DNA of 64,000 nucleotides from Ignavibacteria bacterium (GTDB lineage: Bacteria; Bacteroidota; Ignavibacteria; Kapaibacteriales; UBA4661): positions 62,001 through 126,000 of the forward strand of contig JAAFIV010000002.1 of assembly GCA_013298775.1 (NCBI GenBank), read 5' to 3'. The first letter of the stretch is position 1; each line of letters starts with the position of its first letter. The translations under genes and the position numbers were made by a program. Positions 36,728 to 45,671 of the stretch are shown here, one piece after another. The notes beneath the pieces were generated by a model. That model saw only the letters and a program-made list of their open reading frames with translations, ran no database searches and was not told the origin of the DNA.

Positions 36728-38008
36728 ATGAAAAAGCTAATTTTTAGTGTTATGGTAATGGTATGCTCATTAGGTAACACTTTCTCACAAGAAGTTCCTA
36801 AAGTAACAGACAAAGAAAAAACAGAAGTAATAAATAATCTTTGCAAATTGGTCGAAAACGAATACGTTTCTGCTGAAACAGGTATTTTAATAAGCAAAAA
36901 GATTAACGAAAACTTAAAAGCTGGTAAATACAACTCCATAAAAAATATAATTCAGATGTGTGATGTACTCACTCAAGATTTACGAGCTATTTCAAAAGAT
37001 GAACACTTTGGTATAGCTCATTCTCCTCAGTATGTGCGTAGCATACAGACAACACTTTCAAAGACAGACAGCCTTGAAATGGAGAAAACACAAATAAAAG
37101 AAGGTCAAAAAAACAATTTTGGCTTTAAAGAACTATCCATTTTAGAAGGTAATATTGGCTATCTAAATTTTACAGCATTTTACGATCTTCGTCATGCAAA
37201 AGAAACCATTACTGCTGCAATGAATTTCTTATCTTACACAGAGGCTATCATCATAGATTTAAGAAATAACACTGGTGGAAGTCTTGATATGCCTCCTTAT
37301 TTAGCAAGTTATTTTTTAAGTGACGATAAAAAAGTTTTATTACAATTTATAGACCGTAACAATAAAGTAAATAGTAAAACCGAAACTACTCAACAATTAG
37401 ACGGAAAAAGATTATTTGGGAAGCCACTTTATATTTTAACCAGCAATAAAACAATTTCGGCAGCAGAAGCATTTATTTATTCACTGAAAAATAGAAAAGC
37501 AGCTATAATAATAGGTGAGACCACAAAAGGAGCCGCTAATCCTAGTGAAGCCAAAGTATTAAACGAGAACTTTCTTGTATTACTACCAAACTATCGTCCG
37601 ATTGATCCACTAACGGGTACAAATTGGGAAGGTACAGGCATACAGCCAGATGTAAAAATTACGGCAGACAAAGCAAAAGAAACAGCACATATTTATGCAA
37701 TTGAAAACATTGCTCGTCAATCACAATGGGGCATAATTGGCAACGCAACGCCCAGCAATTGGGACTCTGACCAACCAATGACCTACAACGAGGCAAGCAA
37801 GACGTGGAAAATCACCCTTAATCTCAAAGCTGGTGAATTTAAATTCCGTGCCAATAGTTCTTGGAATATCAATCTCGGTGACAGCGATGGTGATGGCGTT
37901 TTGAAACTCAACGGAAACAATCTTAAAGTTAATGCTAACGGAAATTATACGGTCTCACTTATACTGAACGTCGCTGGTAATTACACTTATAAACTTATCA
38001 AAAATTAA
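36728..38008 (+). CDS. S41-family protease with C-terminal SusE/F-like domain
   Basis: A 426-residue exported protein. Signal peptide MKKLIFSVMVMVCSLGNTFS; an N-terminal helical domain (about 25-110); an S41 (IRBP/tail-protease-like) catalytic domain (about 115-330) with nucleophile Ser244 in TISAAEAF, GETTKGAANP, and the substrate motif TNWEGTGIQPDV. Residues ~335-426 are a small beta domain (WGIIGNATPSNWDSD, WNINLGDSDGDG) like the starch-binding SusE/SusF modules. Base composition is AT-rich up to about 37720 and then closer to the local average, suggesting a chimera. No PDZ domain is seen. It is probably a transferred gene. Confidence 0.85.
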   Translation: MKKLIFSVMVMVCSLGNTFSQEVPKVTDKEKTEVINNLCKLVENEYVSAETGILISKKINENLKAGKYNSIKNIIQMCDVLTQDLRAISKDEHFGIAHSPQYVRSIQTTLSKTDSLEMEKTQIKEGQKNNFGFKELSILEGNIGYLNFTAFYDLRHAKETITAAMNFLSYTEAIIIDLRNNTGGSLDMPPYLASYFLSDDKKVLLQFIDRNNKVNSKTETTQQLDGKRLFGKPLYILTSNKTISAAEAFIYSLKNRKAAIIIGETTKGAANPSEAKVLNENFLVLLPNYRPIDPLTGTNWEGTGIQPDVKITADKAKETAHIYAIENIARQSQWGIIGNATPSNWDSDQPMTYNEASKTWKITLNLKAGEFKFRANSSWNINLGDSDGDGVLKLNGNNLKVNANGNYTVSLILNVAGNYTYKLIKN

Positions 38009-38023
38009 ATATCTATAGCAATA

Positions 38024-38331
38024 CCTCGCCATTAGGCGTTACTATAACGAGTAAACGGAAAAACTTGTGAAAACCTGTAAAAGACTTTTGTAAAACGAAT
38101 TTTCAGAAAATTGCAAGACGAACAGAAATTTAAAAACGAACTTTTTGGCAAATCTGCAAACAGATTTTCAGAAAACTTAGAAACAAACTTTTTTTCAGAA
38201 ACTTAAAAGTGAACTTTTGAAACATCTGTAAAACATATTTTCAGAAAATTGTAAAACGAACTTTTGAGAGGAGACAAAACAAAGTTTTGCACGAGCAAAC
38301 TGCAAAAAACAGCAAACGCCTAATTATGAGG
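38024..38331. repeat. inverted attC-like ends with internal imperfect repeats
   Basis: CCTCGCCATTAGGCGTT (38024-38040) and AACGCCTAATTATGAGG (38315-38331) are inverted repeats matching at 14 of 17 positions. They resemble the R' and R'' ends of integron attC sites. The ~275 bp between carry four to five imperfect copies of a TTTTCAGAAAA-t-g-AAAACGAACTTTT motif and no gene. Confidence 0.55.
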
Positions 38332-38340
38332 TTGTGGTCA

Positions 38341-38353
38341 TTCAAACTGACAA
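38341..38353 (+). repeat. 13-bp direct repeat, right copy
   Basis: TTCAAACTGACAA, identical to 36421-36433, immediately after the attC-like end and before the next AT-rich gene. Confidence 0.6.
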
Positions 38354-38411
38354 TACACATAGACACATACAACCTTGAATTCACATCTCATTACATTTAT
38401 TTAGTTTATTT

Positions 38412-39494
38412 ATGAAAATTGTTAAGGTTCTCGTTAAGTTTTTTATGCTGCCTCTGATAATTTTGACTGTTATTCCGGTTGTATTTTTTTCTGTAAAAAA
38501 TAGAATGTACTTGAGTGGTGAAGACGAACAACACATTGCGTATTTACGCCAAAATATGGAGGTATTACAGAAAGATGGCTCTCAATTTAAGTGCTTTGAC
38601 AGCAGTTTTTACGAGAGTAATATCTTTTTATTAGCAGAAAATCACGGCTATGCAGACGTTCAAGATATAGACTTTCAAATCTTTCAACATCTTAATAAAA
38701 AAGTAGGAGTACGATTTTATATAGCTGAAATGGATAGCATAAGAGCGAATATGCTCAATGAGTTTTTACGAAACAACAAGCCTGATGTATCGTTATTACA
38801 ATCAATTGTAAAAGATATTGCCATTCGTATTCCACAACAAAGCAGTAAACAGCTGTATGATAAATGGATGAAATTATATGATTACAATAAGACCTTGAAT
38901 GATAGCTTGAAAATAGAAGTCCTCGGTATAGACAAAAATTTTAATGATACGCAATCGAAAATTGGTAGAGATAGTTCTATGCTTCTCAACTTTGAAGCTA
39001 TTGTTGAAAAAAGGGCTTTACAAAAAGAAAAATTTTATGGCTTATTTGGTTTTTATCATGGTATGCAATCTGGTATAAGCGAAAGCAATATTTACCCATT
39101 TGCTGGAAAATTAAAACGACAAAACATGTATCCGCAATTCCAAAATGTACAGACAATTGCCTGTTTGACACTTGAAAGCGAAATGTATCTTCCGCCCACT
39201 GAAGAGATGATAACACCACCCAATAAGAAGATGAGCCAGTTTAACGTAGATGGACCTATTCTCTTAACGAAAGGTATCAATGATATGAAAGGCATTACAA
39301 CTGAAAATTCCATCACATTGTTTCATCTTAACAAACCAAACTCTCCCTACGGAAAAAGCCAACGATTAGCTGGTATAAAAGTAAATGTCGTAGGCGAGGA
39401 CGTTCTTCCGAATAATTTGCAACAAGCAACTACAGATTTTTATCAGTATGTAATGTTAATTAGAGGTAGTAAAAGCTTATCGCCAATTGAGTAA
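38412..39494 (+). CDS. EreA/ChaN-like membrane-anchored protein
   Basis: A 360-residue protein with one N-terminal hydrophobic helix (FMLPLIILTVIPVVFFSV, about 11-28) and a large outer domain. The motif FLLAENHGYADVQDIDF (Glu76, His78) followed by FYIAEMDS, VLGIDKNF and FYGLFGFYHGM resembles the erythromycin-esterase / ChaN / TIKI superfamily, where such Glu/His residues bind metal or act in hydrolysis. Similarity is limited, so no substrate is proposed. It is AT-rich like the S41 gene 400 bp upstream and ends just before a small mobile element at 39530. Confidence 0.6.
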   Translation: MKIVKVLVKFFMLPLIILTVIPVVFFSVKNRMYLSGEDEQHIAYLRQNMEVLQKDGSQFKCFDSSFYESNIFLLAENHGYADVQDIDFQIFQHLNKKVGVRFYIAEMDSIRANMLNEFLRNNKPDVSLLQSIVKDIAIRIPQQSSKQLYDKWMKLYDYNKTLNDSLKIEVLGIDKNFNDTQSKIGRDSSMLLNFEAIVEKRALQKEKFYGLFGFYHGMQSGISESNIYPFAGKLKRQNMYPQFQNVQTIACLTLESEMYLPPTEEMITPPNKKMSQFNVDGPILLTKGINDMKGITTENSITLFHLNKPNSPYGKSQRLAGIKVNVVGEDVLPNNLQQATTDFYQYVMLIRGSKSLSPIE

Positions 39495-39529
39495 TACTTC
39501 CTTCTTGAATGCAAGAAAGAAGTATAGGT

Positions 39530-39652
39530 AGGACTTTCGCAAAATGCTCGTTTTGTGGCACAGACAAGAGTGTCTGTACTACCGAAGGCTCGTAAAACCT
39601 GCATCATGTGGTAGCGCGTAACACTCCTGTCTGCGCCATTTGCGAAAGTCCT
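39530..39652. mobile_element. MITE-like element with 14-bp terminal inverted repeats
   Basis: AGGACTTTCGCAAA (39530-39543) and TTTGCGAAAGTCCT (39639-39652) are perfect inverted repeats 123 bp end to end. The inside is one copy of the CAGACA/TGTCTG repeat family (GTGGCACAGACAAGAG ... CTCCTGTCTGCGCCA). No transposase is encoded, so movement would need one elsewhere. The right end abuts the remnant of an oxidoreductase gene. Confidence 0.75.
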
Positions 39653-39658
39653 CATAGG

Positions 39659-39781
39659 GTTATTTTTGATAAATGGTTTGATGACGATAAAGACCTTTCA
39701 AGAGCTGACCTTGCTCACTATTTATTGAATTGTGTAGAAGAAAAGAAAATTTCAAACCGAATTGTTGGAATTTCATATTAA
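39659..39781 (+). pseudogene. C-terminal remnant of an SDR-type NAD(P)-binding oxidoreductase
   Basis: A 40-codon open frame ends in TAA at 39779-39781 and encodes VIFDKWFDDDKDLSRADLAH followed by YLLNCVEEKK and a GISY end. This is the typical C-terminus of atypical short-chain dehydrogenases (NmrA/SDR-a5-like: SRADLAHFLL...SY). No start or Rossmann part is present; the mobile element lies just upstream. Its stop codon touches the end of the truncated permease fragment on the other strand, so this is a deletion scar. Confidence 0.65.
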
Positions 39782-40057
39782 TCAATGTATAAAATAGAGC
39801 GTATCCAATTCCTTTTCAAAGCTCGCGGAAACAATCAAACTTGTTGTTTTCTCTTGTAAAATGCGCATATCGCTTAAAACTCGAAATGTACGCTCTGCGC
39901 CTTTATAGTGCGTGTCGAAAGTTAATTCATTCCGAACATACAACAGCACAACACCTGTCGCAGCCGCACACACCGCCAGTCCGACGATGTTAATGACAGC
40001 ATACCACTTTTGCCGCAGAAGGCTTCGGAAGGCGGTTTTGAGATAGTTTTTGAGCAT
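39782..40057 (-). pseudogene. truncated N-terminal fragment of an FtsX-type permease
   Basis: 91 residues, of which the first ~80 are nearly identical to the start of the permease at 42590 (LKTAFRSLLRQKWYAVINIV and VRNELTxDTH). After SASF the sequence diverges and ends ELDTLYFIH. The rest of an ~800-residue permease is missing; the frame ends at the oxidoreductase remnant. It starts 33 bp after the preceding permease's stop, so it was the last member of the tandem array. Confidence 0.88.
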
Positions 40058-40090
40058 AGAATTTATCTTGCAAAGGTAGATACATTGTAA

Positions 40091-42590
40091 TTACTCCGTC
40101 CTCAGAGACTCCACAGGATTTGCCCGCGCTGCCCGCCACGACTGCCCTGCAACGGTCATGAATGCTATCACCACAGCCGCCACACCCGCCAGCGCAAACA
40201 TCCACCACGAAAGCTCTATCCGATACGCATAGTCCTGAAGCCACTGCCCTGCAGCCCAGTACCCAAGCGGTATTGCGAGAATAATTGCCAGCACCACCAA
40301 TTTAATAAAATCTTTCGTCAGAAGCCCGATAATACTCGCCACCGACGCGCCCAGCACTTTGCGAATGCCGATTTCCTTCGTGCGACGCTCCACCGTGAAC
40401 GCCGTCAAACCAAGCAAGCCTAGGGACGAAACCAGAAGCGCGATTCCGCAAAAGATATTCACGAGTGTCGTCATGCGCGTTTCGTTTTTGTACATGGCTT
40501 GAAGGTCATCATCCAAAAATGAAAATTCAAAAGGTTCATTTGGCACAACGCCTTTCCATGAGGTTTCTAAGGCTATAAGAGTTGATTGTACATTTCCTTT
40601 TTCCAAACGCACCGCAAGATGAGAATATGGAGAATATTGCTCCACGAAGCCAGAATCATTTTTCCAAAAGGGAGTGTTCAAAACAATAGGTTCTATGCGG
40701 TCTTTGAGCGAGGAGAAGTGGAAATTCTTCACAACACCAATAATTTCGGATGTTTCATTCGTATCTCGCGGAGCGGCGTTTCTACGTTGCAATTCCGCTT
40801 CATTGACAATAATTTTATCAATATTTTCCAATGGATTATGCGAAAACCATCTACCAGAAACAAGTGTTAGTCCCATTGTTCGAGCATAATCAGCATCAAC
40901 ACGTTGCATATACTGCATCCTGCTGGTTTTTCCTTTTTCGGGAATGACCATAAATCCATCAACATCACCAGCCAATTTATTCCCGCATCCACTCACCGCA
41001 AGAACACCCGGAGCTTGTTGTAGTGAGCTTTTCAGGGTATTGATATTTTTCCCAAGTTCTCTATTCCGAATCTCCAGCATCACGATATTTTCTTTATCGA
41101 AACCAAGATTTTTCGCCTGAATGAACTTCATCTGCTGCGTCATAATCAGCACACCAATAATCAACATCACGGTTACAGAAAACTGCGTAACAACCAGTAT
41201 TTTTCGGAGCGTACCAGACTGCTTGCCCTGCACCGTGAACGCCCGTAAAATGGTCGCTGGAGCAAAGCCCGAAAGAAAATAGGCAGGATACACGCCGCAA
41301 AGAAGAATCATCACAATCCAAAGAGCAAAAACTCCTCCAAAAAGCTGTAATGGTGAGCTTTGCAGAACATAGGACATGGATAAATGCACTCCAAGAAACT
41401 TGTAAAAAAGCGGCAAAGAAAGCTCAACCATACACAACGCAAGCAATAATGCGGCTGTCGAGATGAGTGCCGTTTCGAGAAGCATTTGCCAAACAATCAC
41501 ACTACGCCCTGCACCTAAGGTCTTGCGCACCCCGATTTCATGCGCTCTCATGGCGGCTCGCGCTGTTTGAAAATTGATGTAATTGATACAGCCCACAAAC
41601 AAGACCACCAGCGCGATTGCGGCAAGAATACTGATTTGTGCCGCTATCTCCGTGAGTATCGTGAACGTTATTGTGCCGCAAAACGCCCTCTATTCCTGAT
41701 GTATTGAGGTGAATATCACTGAGCGCTTGCAAGAGAAAGGCTTCGTGCTGAAGTTTTTTCCATTCGGCAAAGTTGCCGTTTACTTTCTCTTTGTTTTGAA
41801 GAAAAATTTTCTCCATGTACTGCTCTACAGCCCGCTTCATTGCTACAACGTTCACCCCTTCACGAAAACGAATAAACGTCTCAGCGTACCATGCAGTAAA
41901 AAGCTCTTCTTTCGTCATTGTTGCTCGTTTGGCGCGAAGAAGCTGCTCCTGTTTAGCAAAGGGAATGAGAATGCCAAAATGAAACGATGTATTGCTTGGC
42001 AAATCGCGCATCACTGCTGTAATATGTAGATCCATTGCGGCTTGTGGTATTCCAGCAAATTGATTGTTCATGCGTACAGAAAGTATTTCGCCTACTACAT
42101 TTGTTCGACCAAAATACTTCTTTGCAAGAGATTCCGTCAGCACGATGGAGTTTGGCAAAGCCAGTGCTGACGCGGCATCGCCGTAAAGAACGGGAAAAGA
42201 AAAGCCCGCAAGAAACGCAGAATCAGCATAGGAAACGAGCCAATCTTCAGCAAAGCTCACATTTCCAGCCCGCACAACTGCAGGCACGGGCGGCGAACAT
42301 CGTTGTACAAGCTCAATCTCGCGCGGAAAATCTCGTTGCAATGCCTCTGCAAAGCTGGCAGAAACAATCGAACTTGTTGTTTTTTCTTGTGTAATTCGCA
42401 TATCGGTCAAGGCACGAAAGGTACGCTCCGCGCCTGTATGGTGCGTGTCGTAGGTGAGTTCATTGCGAACATAAAGCAAGACAACACAAGCCGCCGCCGC
42501 ACACACCGCCAGCCCCACAATGTTGATTACAGCGTACCATTTTTGCCGAAGAAGGCTTCGGAAGGCGGTTTTGAGATAATTTTGAAGCAT
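40091..42590 (-). pseudogene. FtsX-type ABC permease split by a frameshift
   Basis: Two overlapping frames make one permease. 41538-42590 encodes the N-terminal half (anchor helix, MacB-PCD domain) to IEGVLRHN, and 40091-41608 encodes the C-terminal half from VLFVGCINYINF through the final FtsX block ending ANPVESLRTE. Near 41670 the reading shifts by one base: in the downstream frame the expected TM sequence continues as ITFTILTEIAAQISILAAIA. Rejoined length is about 830 residues, normal for the family. It may be a recent mutation or a sequencing error. It is preceded by the intact permease at 42624, 33 bp upstream, likely co-transcribed. Confidence 0.88.
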
Positions 42591-42623
42591 AGAATTTTTC
42601 TTGCCAAGGTAAATAAATTGTAA

Positions 42624-45383
42624 TTATTCAGTTCTAAGAGACTCCACAGGATTTGCCCGCGCCGCCCGCCATGACTGCCCTGCAACGGTCATAAATGCTA
42701 TCACCACAGCCGCCACACCCGCCAGCGCGAACATCCACCACGAAAGCTCTATCCGATACGCATAGTCCTGAAGCCACTGCCCAGCAGCCCAGTATCCAAG
42801 AGGTATTGCAAGAATAATTGCCAGCACCACCAATTTCAAAAAATCTTTCGTGAGAAGCCCGATAATACTTGCCACCGACGCACCCAGAACCTTGCGAATG
42901 CCGATTTCTTTCGTACGCTGCTCGGCAGTGAAGGCTGCCAAGCCAATCAGCCCCAAACACGCAATGATGACCGTGAGAATTGTGCAAGCGTTCAGAAGAG
43001 CCGCAAATTCGCGGTCTTTGGTGTATTGTTCTTGAAAAAATTCATCTAAAAAGCGAAACTCGAAGGATGTTCCTGCAAAAACGCGCTCGTATTCTGTTTT
43101 GATTTTTTCTATCGCAGAGCGCACCGATACTGTGCTTGCGGGCTTTTTCTGCAATTTCACTGAAATAAAATCCGAACCAACGTAGTAGGTGAAAATAAGT
43201 GGCTGAATGCGCTCATGAAGCGAGGTTTGGTGGAAATCTCGCACTACGCCGACGATTTTTGCCGTTTTTGTCCAAGGAAATTTTAGCTGTTCCCCAATCG
43301 CCTCTTTTGCAGTGCGAAAGCCGAGAAGTTTCAGTGCAGTTTCGTTCACAACAACGTTCTGCGTCTCTGGTGAATACTCATCTTGACGGAAATTGCGCCC
43401 TGCGATAAATTGCGCTTTGTAGCTTGTCAAATAGTCAAAGTCCACACCCGCAACGTTGAACGAATAGGTATGCGTGGGATCGTTGTCGTATAGCCGCTTA
43501 ATTTGCCCGCCGCCAAAGACATTTGTACTACTGCCGGGAATAGTCGTGGAAGCAGTAACGGCGAGGACTTCGGGAAATTGCTTCACAGAATTTTTGAATG
43601 CTTGCACTTGTTCGGGATAATTCTGATTCGTGTATGCTGGACCCGGCACAATCAGTGTTTGTGCGATGTCCAAGCCTAAATCTTTATCAATCGCAAACTG
43701 CAACTGACGATTCATCACGAACGCCGTGCTGATAAGCGCAATCGAAATCACAAACTGCCCCACCACCAACACTTTGCGGAATGAATACAGCCCAAAACCC
43801 TCACGAATACTGCCTTTCAGGGCAAGCGTCGGATTGGTCGAAGAAAATACCAACGCTGGATACAAGCCCGCAACAACGCTTGTAAGCATCACGCCACCCA
43901 GAGCAATCGCCCAAAAGCCAGCACCCGCGCCGCCGAGCGACAATGTACGATGCGTAAATGAACTTAAAAATGGCAGCAAAATTTCCACCAAGCCCAATGC
44001 CAACACAAGCGCGAGCGCAGTCAGCAAGAGCGGCTCGGTGAGAAATTCCTTCAACAGCGCACCACGACTTGCTCCCATAACTTTGCGAATGCCCATATTT
44101 TTCGCTCGCTCTGAAAACCGCGCCGTTGTGAGATTGATGTAATTGATGTACGCAATCAAAACAAGCAGTAAGGCAACAAGGCTCAAAGCCCAGATAATAT
44201 CAGCGTTGGAGAGCGGTTCGGTTTTTGTGTTTGGCGTAATTTCGAGCGAGCGAAGTGCTTGCAGCGTAAAAACCTCTTTTGCTCCAGCGCGGCGGAGCGC
44301 ATCGCCTGTACCGCGCTCGCACAGCTCACCAATACTTGCCGCAACACCAGCAAGATTCGCATTCGGCTTCAAAAGCAAATATGTTTGGTAGGAATAGCGA
44401 TACCAATTTGAGCGAATTGCTGGGTCAAGAGCTTCAATCGTAGCAAAGGAAACAAGCAGATTGTAGCGTACACGCGAGTTTTGAGGCGGGTCTTGGATTA
44501 CGCCCGTTACTTGCCAAAGCTGGTCGCGCTGATAGTCCAAAAACTTGCCAATCGGATTTTCCTTGCCAAAATATTTTCGTGCAGTGGATTCCGTCAGCAC
44601 AACCGTATTCGGTTTGGAGAGCGCATCATTTCTATTGCCGAGAAGCATTCGGAACGAAAAAATCTGCAAGAACGAAGCATCAGCATAAAAAATATCTTCT
44701 TCCTTAAACTGTGCGGCTTGCAGCGTGATTTTAGGCTTTTGAACGCCGAGCGATATTTCCGAGTTGAGATTTCCCTTGCCATCGCTCACGCGGCTTGCAT
44801 TGTCGGGGTCGGTCATCCATTCACCATCCACAACGAACTTGTATTGATACGTGCCTCTGGCGACATTTTTCATCGTATATGACCATTCACGCGCTTCCCC
44901 GCTTTTGCCATTGCTCACAAGGCTGATGTTGTCTGGCTTCCAGCCATTAAAATTGCCTGCAAGCATTACCTTTTTTGCAGCAGGAAAGCCCTTTAATCGA
45001 AATTCTAATATTCCAACGGAATCCTTTGCAAGCAGCACGGAATCTTGCTTGACAACCTTCGCAATCGTGACAATGCCACCCGTGCGGTACATTCGTGTTG
45101 CGTCCAGCACATCGGGGTTTTCGGCTGCCAGTTGCGCGGCGATGGGCGCGTAGGTTGTTGCTGTTTTGTACTGCGATTCTCCATTCACAAACCGCTCCTC
45201 GTGAACGCGGTAGATGTTGTCGGCGTTGGCGTGAAAATCATCGTGGCGGAAATCGTAGGAGACGTACAGACCAATCAGGAAGGCACTTGTAAGGCTTATC
45301 GTCAAGCCAAAAAGCATGATGAAGGTAATGAGCGGGCGGCGGCGAAGATTGCGCAGCGTGAAGGTGAGTTGGGTGGAGAGCAT
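42624..45383 (-). CDS. FtsX-type ABC permease with inserted CBM48-like domain
   Basis: A 919-residue permease with the usual anchor helix, periplasmic domain, three-helix block (NMGIRKVMGAS), second periplasmic domain and final block (RTKEIGIRKVLGAS). Inside the first periplasmic domain, residues ~121-212 (44745-45020) form a CBM48/AMPK glycogen-binding-like module: VMLAGNFNGWKPDN, GTYQYKFVVDGEWMTDPDN, NSEISLGV. I know of no such module in this transporter family. The ATG at 45383 is used because the frame upstream to 45518 crosses the sigma-54-like promoter. It heads an operon of degraded permeases and lacks an ATPase. Confidence 0.92.
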   Translation of the reverse strand: MLSTQLTFTLRNLRRRPLITFIMLFGLTISLTSAFLIGLYVSYDFRHDDFHANADNIYRVHEERFVNGESQYKTATTYAPIAAQLAAENPDVLDATRMYRTGGIVTIAKVVKQDSVLLAKDSVGILEFRLKGFPAAKKVMLAGNFNGWKPDNISLVSNGKSGEAREWSYTMKNVARGTYQYKFVVDGEWMTDPDNASRVSDGKGNLNSEISLGVQKPKITLQAAQFKEEDIFYADASFLQIFSFRMLLGNRNDALSKPNTVVLTESTARKYFGKENPIGKFLDYQRDQLWQVTGVIQDPPQNSRVRYNLLVSFATIEALDPAIRSNWYRYSYQTYLLLKPNANLAGVAASIGELCERGTGDALRRAGAKEVFTLQALRSLEITPNTKTEPLSNADIIWALSLVALLLVLIAYINYINLTTARFSERAKNMGIRKVMGASRGALLKEFLTEPLLLTALALVLALGLVEILLPFLSSFTHRTLSLGGAGAGFWAIALGGVMLTSVVAGLYPALVFSSTNPTLALKGSIREGFGLYSFRKVLVVGQFVISIALISTAFVMNRQLQFAIDKDLGLDIAQTLIVPGPAYTNQNYPEQVQAFKNSVKQFPEVLAVTASTTIPGSSTNVFGGGQIKRLYDNDPTHTYSFNVAGVDFDYLTSYKAQFIAGRNFRQDEYSPETQNVVVNETALKLLGFRTAKEAIGEQLKFPWTKTAKIVGVVRDFHQTSLHERIQPLIFTYYVGSDFISVKLQKKPASTVSVRSAIEKIKTEYERVFAGTSFEFRFLDEFFQEQYTKDREFAALLNACTILTVIIACLGLIGLAAFTAEQRTKEIGIRKVLGASVASIIGLLTKDFLKLVVLAIILAIPLGYWAAGQWLQDYAYRIELSWWMFALAGVAAVVIAFMTVAGQSWRAARANPVESLRTE

Positions 45384-45442
45384 AGTGCTTGTGGTGATAG
45401 TGGTGAATTGCTCACGTTCATTTGCATATTCAAGATGATATT

Positions 45443-45458
45443 TCAAACAGTATGCCAG
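45443..45458 (-). promoter_or_regulatory. sigma-54-like promoter of the CBM48-permease operon
   Basis: Minus-strand CTGGCATACTGTTTGA has -24 TGGCAT and -12 TTGA at the same 10-bp spacing as the other sites. The operator unit at 45543 is 85 bp upstream, one helical turn farther than at 11271 and 13511. Confidence 0.68.
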
Positions 45459-45521
45459 TTCAGGAAAGCACGATTTTACGGGCGTTGTAGGCGGAATGCA
45501 CTTGTGAATATCCACCAAAAA

Positions 45522-45558
45522 TGTTCATGTACGAACAAGAACTGTTCATTTTCGGACA
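45522..45558. promoter_or_regulatory. tandem palindromic operator (UAS), best match
   Basis: TGTTCATGTACGAACA (45522-45537) is a perfect palindrome. Spacer AGAAC is followed by TGTTCATTTTCGGACA (45543-45558). Centres are 21 bp apart. Confidence 0.8.
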
Positions 45559-45613
45559 CAAGGAAAACTCATTTTCAATACAGAATAGAAGAAGTGTAGT
45601 TTTTCAAAACAAA

Positions 45614-45645
45614 GCGAGGGTTTCGCTAGGAAACGAGACCCTCGC
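45614..45645 (-). terminator. hairpin terminator of the FG-GAP gene
   Basis: GCGAGGGTTTCG pairs with CGAGACCCTCGC (one G-U type mismatch) with an 8-base loop; on the minus strand it is followed by a T-rich tract. It insulates the FG-GAP gene from the permease operon. Confidence 0.78.
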
Positions 45646-45671
45646 AAGAGCAGTATTTATCAGCTTTCTCG

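Noticed and set aside
40091-42590. Two separate permease genes (40091-41608 and 41538-42590)
   Set aside because: Each is half of one permease, and the missing membrane segment can be read across a one-base shift near 41670.
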